Below are positions 60,869-64,000 of a DNA stretch of 64,000 nucleotides, piece by piece. The stretch's first letter is position 1; each line of letters opens with the position of its first letter. Both the position numbers and the translations under genes were made by a program. Source of the stretch: Corynebacterium sp. TAE3-ERU16 (GTDB lineage: Bacteria > Actinomycetota > Actinomycetes > Mycobacteriales > Mycobacteriaceae); contig NZ_JAHUTN010000005.1 of NCBI RefSeq assembly GCF_019209935.1, forward strand, positions 124,001-188,000, given 5' to 3'. A model generated the notes under the pieces. That model did no database searches, was not told the DNA's origin, and worked only from the letters and a program-made list of their open reading frames with translations.

Positions 60869-61274
60869 GCGAATAAGGAGCTCAATCCGGGACGCCGGTC
60901 CGATCGCCCGATTTCGTCCGGGACCGACGCGCGGTCCGACGGCCCGGTCTCTCCGCCCCACGGAGCTGGAGATCCCTCATCCGCTCAGCGCCCTCTCAAG
61001 CGGCAGGTCGGGGATCGTGGTTCGTCCAGGAGCGGTGCGGAGGTTCACGTGGCCGCAGCCCGGTGGTTCGGCGTTCCGGTGCGCGTCCGGTGGCGGAGGC
61101 ATGGCACAGGAACCGGTGAAACACATGATTGCGACCCGAAATCCGTGCGCCGAAAGACCTGTGCCGGACACGGATCCGCTCGAGTCCGCGTACACCTGCG
61201 CGGGCCAGTTTCCGGTCCGGGACCGGCCGATGTGCTTCGGCGCGCTCTACGCATCGGCTCTGTGCAGGCGCCGA
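60869..61274 (+). other. 406-base gap without a supported gene
   Basis: Nothing convincing is coded on either strand. A loose GGTCC/GGACC hairpin near 60895-60930 may end the secreted-pair transcript. The stretch converges with the lycopene cyclase gene. Confidence 0.4.
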
Positions 61275-62450
61275 TCAGCCGGAGTCCTGCCGGTGCGGTG
61301 CACCGATCCTCCGGGTCCGGCGACCGAGGATCGCACCCAGGATCCGCAGGCGCATCGGAGGATCCGACGCCCGGAAGACCGCCATCATGCCGCTCGCCGT
61401 CGCCAGCGGCGACCCCGTCGCCAGGAAACCCCGCTGCGCCTCCGGGCTCAGGCTGAACAATGCGTCCATGAACAGCGGGAACTCGTCGGTGTCGAGATCC
61501 AGCAGGACCTTCTGCCCCAGGTCCTTGAGCATCCGGTCCAGACGCACGGTGGGGTGATGCCACGGCAGAGTACCCCGTCGGCCACCCTTCAGGAGGGGAG
61601 CGAGGGCGTCCAGCAACGGCTCCACCAGCTGCAGACTCGTCGCCACGGAGTATCCCGAGATCGGGCTGATCAGCCCTGCTCGGGCCCCGAAGGCCACCGC
61701 GCCGCCACGACTGTCCAGTACCGGTCGGGGGGCTCCCACCGGGATCAGCACCCGCTCCTCACGGAGGATCTCCGACCGTGGGGGCGCGAGTGCTCCCAGA
61801 CGACGGCTCAGCGAGTTCTCCAGGTCCTGCCACGGTACCGCCCTGTCGGCCACCAGGATCGTCTCCTCGTAGAGGATCCCGTCGTGCACGGGTATCTGGT
61901 AGAGGAACGTGGGGTGGGGACCGCAACCACCGTGCTGGCGTAGATCCATCCACACCGCGGTGTCGCGGGTGAGCGGGGCGGCGACGACGATCCCGTACGC
62001 CTGCTGCACCGGTTGTGGCCCGGACCGGGGGACACCCCGCGCATCGACGACCACCGGAGCGTGGTAGCTACGTGCACCGATGGTGACCGAGGTCGCACGG
62101 ACCTCCTCGGCGCAGGCCCGGATGACCGGAAAGGTGGAGAGCCGGGTACGGAGTTCGTCATTGTCCAAAACCAGATACCCGCGGCCCGGACGGTGCCGTC
62201 CGAGGCAGCCGATCACCGCGGGCTCGCTGGTCGACTGCGTCGGCAGGGGCTCCAGCCACCCGGGCACCTCGTCGCGGAAGATTCCGTAGGTGTTCGGCCA
62301 GCTTTCACCCGGATCCACTCCGAGTACCCGCCAACCTCGGACCTGGGCCTGATGCGCGAGGGCGGTTCCGGCGGGACCGAGGCCGACGACGATCAAGTCG
62401 AGAGGCTCCGGCACCGGTGCAGGGGCGACTCCTGACCTTGTTGAACTCAC
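61275..62450 (-). CDS. CrtL/CrtY-type lycopene cyclase family flavoprotein
   Basis: Proteins of this family cyclise the ends of lycopene using a bound FAD. From GTG 62450 the protein has 391 residues. It has the FAD motif LIVVGLGPAGTALAHQAQ, WPNTYGIFRDEVPGWL (the family's YG.W.DE region), YQIPVHDGILYEETILVADR, and AFGARAGLISPISGYSVATS. GTG 62450 has GGAGG 8 bases upstream; an in-frame ATG at 62480 lacks a ribosome site. No other carotenoid gene is nearby, and corynebacterial C50 pigments normally use CrtYe/Yf, so its role is open. Confidence 0.85.
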   Translation of the reverse strand: MSSTRSGVAPAPVPEPLDLIVVGLGPAGTALAHQAQVRGWRVLGVDPGESWPNTYGIFRDEVPGWLEPLPTQSTSEPAVIGCLGRHRPGRGYLVLDNDELRTRLSTFPVIRACAEEVRATSVTIGARSYHAPVVVDARGVPRSGPQPVQQAYGIVVAAPLTRDTAVWMDLRQHGGCGPHPTFLYQIPVHDGILYEETILVADRAVPWQDLENSLSRRLGALAPPRSEILREERVLIPVGAPRPVLDSRGGAVAFGARAGLISPISGYSVATSLQLVEPLLDALAPLLKGGRRGTLPWHHPTVRLDRMLKDLGQKVLLDLDTDEFPLFMDALFSLSPEAQRGFLATGSPLATASGMMAVFRASDPPMRLRILGAILGRRTRRIGAPHRQDSG

Positions 62451-62512
62451 CCTCGCCGCCTCCCGCGGTTTCGTCGGCATCCGGAGAACGGGGTTTCCGG
62501 AAGGTCCACTGA

Positions 62513-62518
62513 TACACT
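62513..62518 (+). promoter_or_regulatory. -10 element of the ABC-F gene
   Basis: TACACT ends 8 bases before the GTG at 62527, with no ribosome site between. A leaderless mRNA is likely. No -35 is obvious. Confidence 0.5.
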
Positions 62519-62526
62519 GTCCGGCT

Positions 62527-64000
62527 GTGATTGTAACCAGTGATCTTGAAGTGCGTGTCGGTGCCCGGACGCTGCTCACCGCCCCCGGCCAGCAGCTCCG
62601 GGTACAGCCCGGGGACCGCATTGGTCTGGTCGGTCGGAACGGCGCGGGGAAGACAACGACCATGCGGATACTCGCCGGGGAAGCGGAACCCTACGCCGGT
62701 GCGGTGACCCGTTCCGGAACGGTCGGATACCTTCCCCAGGACTCCCGTGAGGGCAACATCGAGGTCACCGCACGGGAGCGGGTGCTCTCCGCCCGCGGTC
62801 TGGACAGGATCCAGTCCGCCATGGAACGCCAGCAGGAGATCATGGAGACCACGGGGGACGACAACCGCCGGGACACCGCTATCCGCAAGTACTCGCGTCT
62901 GGAGGAGCAGTACCACACCCTGGGAGGCTATGAAGCCGCCAGTGAGGCGGCGCGGATCTGTGATGCACTGGGGCTACCGGCACGGATTCTGGACCAGCAG
63001 CTCAAGACTCTCTCCGGGGGCCAGCGTCGGCGCGTCGAACTGGCCCAGATCCTGTTCGCCGCGTCCGCGGGATCAGGGAAATCCGCGACGACACTTCTCC
63101 TCGACGAGCCGACCAACCACCTCGACGCCGACTCGATCACGTGGCTGCGGGAGTTCCTCAACCGGCACGAGGGGGGCCTCATCATGATCTCCCACGACGT
63201 GGAGCTGCTCGATGCCGTCTGCAACAAGGTCTGGTTCCTGGACGCCGTCCGGGGCGAGGCCGACGTCTACAACATGGGCTGGAAGAAGTACCTCGACGCC
63301 CGTGCCACCGATGAGGCGCGGCGGCGCCGTGAGCGTTCCAACGCGGAGAAGAAGGCATCCGCGCTGAAGAAGCAGGCGGCGAAGCTCGGCGCGAAGGCGA
63401 CGAAGGCCGCGGCGGCGAAGCAGATGCTCGCCCGCGCGGAGAAGATGATCGAGAACACCGACGAGATCCGCAGATCGGACAAGGTCGCGCACATCACGTT
63501 CCCGGAACCGGCCCCGTGCGGTAAAACCCCGCTGAATGCGACCGGACTGACGAAGATGTACGGATCCCTGGAGGTGTTCGCGGGTGTCGATCTGGCGATC
63601 GACAAGGGGTCCCGGGTCGTTGTCCTCGGATTCAACGGCGCCGGCAAGACGACGCTGCTCAAGCTCCTGGCCGGCGTCGAGCGGACGGACGGGGAGGGCG
63701 GAATCGTCTCCGGTCACGGCCTGAAGATCGGGTACTTCGCCCAGGAGCACGACACCATCGACCCGGAGGCCACGGTGTGGGAGAACACCGTGCGGGCCTG
63801 TCCCGATGCCGGGGAACAGGATCTGAGGGGATTACTCGGTGCCTTCATGTTCTCCGGCGAACAGCTCGAGCAGCCCGCGGGCACCCTCTCCGGGGGTGAG
63901 AAGACCCGCCTGGCGCTCGCCGCGCTGGTGAGTTCGCGGGCGAACGTCCTGCTGCTGGACGAGCCGACCAACAACCTCGATCCCGTGTCGCGGGAACAGG
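62527..64000 (+). CDS. ABC-F family ATPase, 3' end cut off by the window
   Basis: ABC-F proteins have two fused nucleotide-binding domains and no membrane part. Most act on the ribosome, some giving antibiotic resistance. About 491 residues are visible from GTG 62527. Domain 1 has VGRNGAGKTTTMRILAGEAE, LSGGQRRRVELAQILFA and LLLDEPTNHLDAD. A Lys/Ala-rich linker follows (AEKKASALKKQAAKLGAKAT). Domain 2 has LGFNGAGKTTLLKLLAGVER, LSGGEKTRLALAAL and LLLDEPTNNLDPVSREQ. Perhaps 40-60 residues are missing. The sequence does not tell a resistance type from a housekeeping type. Confidence 0.93.
   Translation, partial: MIVTSDLEVRVGARTLLTAPGQQLRVQPGDRIGLVGRNGAGKTTTMRILAGEAEPYAGAVTRSGTVGYLPQDSREGNIEVTARERVLSARGLDRIQSAMERQQEIMETTGDDNRRDTAIRKYSRLEEQYHTLGGYEAASEAARICDALGLPARILDQQLKTLSGGQRRRVELAQILFAASAGSGKSATTLLLDEPTNHLDADSITWLREFLNRHEGGLIMISHDVELLDAVCNKVWFLDAVRGEADVYNMGWKKYLDARATDEARRRRERSNAEKKASALKKQAAKLGAKATKAAAAKQMLARAEKMIENTDEIRRSDKVAHITFPEPAPCGKTPLNATGLTKMYGSLEVFAGVDLAIDKGSRVVVLGFNGAGKTTLLKLLAGVERTDGEGGIVSGHGLKIGYFAQEHDTIDPEATVWENTVRACPDAGEQDLRGLLGAFMFSGEQLEQPAGTLSGGEKTRLALAALVSSRANVLLLDEPTNNLDPVSREQ

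Noticed and set aside
61017..61943. A 308-codon plus-strand open frame opposite the lycopene cyclase
   Set aside because: Most of it is antisense to the cyclase. The part outside (61017-61274) has no domain, ribosome site or protein-like composition.

Overview
The window is a gene-dense, high-GC actinobacterial chromosome segment. It is most likely from a high-GC Corynebacterium. As recalled, the order efp-nusB, pyrR-pyrBC-carAB-pyrF, mihF-gmk-rpoZ-coaBC-metK-priA-fmt-rsmB-rpe, uvrC-rapZ-yvcK-whiA-gap-pgk-tpi-ppc-secG, (pgl-opcA-zwf-tal-tkt), ctaB/qor/ctaA and sufR-B-D-C-S-U is the Corynebacterium glutamicum order. OpcA, MptB, mIHF, an unmodified-type EF-P loop and a candidate McbR operator before metK agree with this. 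The species cannot be fixed from the sequence.

Layout. 1-2.1 kb: end of efp, nusB and a PPK2-type polyphosphate kinase. 2.1-5.5 kb (minus strand): three YbjN-like proteins and an SRPBCC-epimerase fusion. 5.6-14.1 kb: the pyrimidine operon, headed by a probable PyrR-binding RNA loop over the pyrR ribosome site. 14.1-23.8 kb: nucleoid protein mIHF, guanylate kinase, RNA polymerase omega, coenzyme A synthesis, SAM synthetase, a helicase-dead PriA, Met-tRNA formyltransferase, 16S rRNA methylase and Rpe. 23.9-29.7 kb: a PH-domain membrane protein, UvrC and the RapZ-YvcK-WhiA trio. 29.7-36.7 kb: lower glycolysis (gap, pgk, tpiA), PEP carboxylase and SecG, with hairpins in the intercistronic gaps.

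36.7-38.9 kb is the only clearly accessory stretch. It is AT-richer by eye and holds a decayed IS1595-like transposase, a small membrane ORF broken by an in-frame TAG, and little else. 38.9-45.7 kb (minus) is the oxidative and non-oxidative pentose phosphate operon tkt-tal-zwf-opcA-pgl. 46.1-52.7 kb carries heme O/A synthesis (ctaB, ctaA), a quinone oxidoreductase, an ABC-2 exporter and the mannosyltransferase MptB, whose stop overlaps the exporter ATPase start. 53.1-59.5 kb is the complete SUF Fe-S operon under SufR. 59.7-60.9 kb is a translationally coupled pair of related secreted proteins of unknown function. The window ends with an isolated lycopene cyclase and a truncated ABC-F ATPase.

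Recurring features are start codons 6-8 bases behind a TAnnnT -10 element (leaderless mRNAs for ppk2, priA, rpe, rapZ, ctaA, mptB and probably the ABC-F gene), 1-4 base stop/start overlaps inside operons, and strong hairpins between operon genes. No tRNA, rRNA, CRISPR array, prophage or intact insertion sequence was seen. No clearly novel system is present. The best candidates for something undescribed are the secreted pair, the MptB-exporter coupling, the gap-pgk hairpin and the orphan terminator at 52.8 kb.
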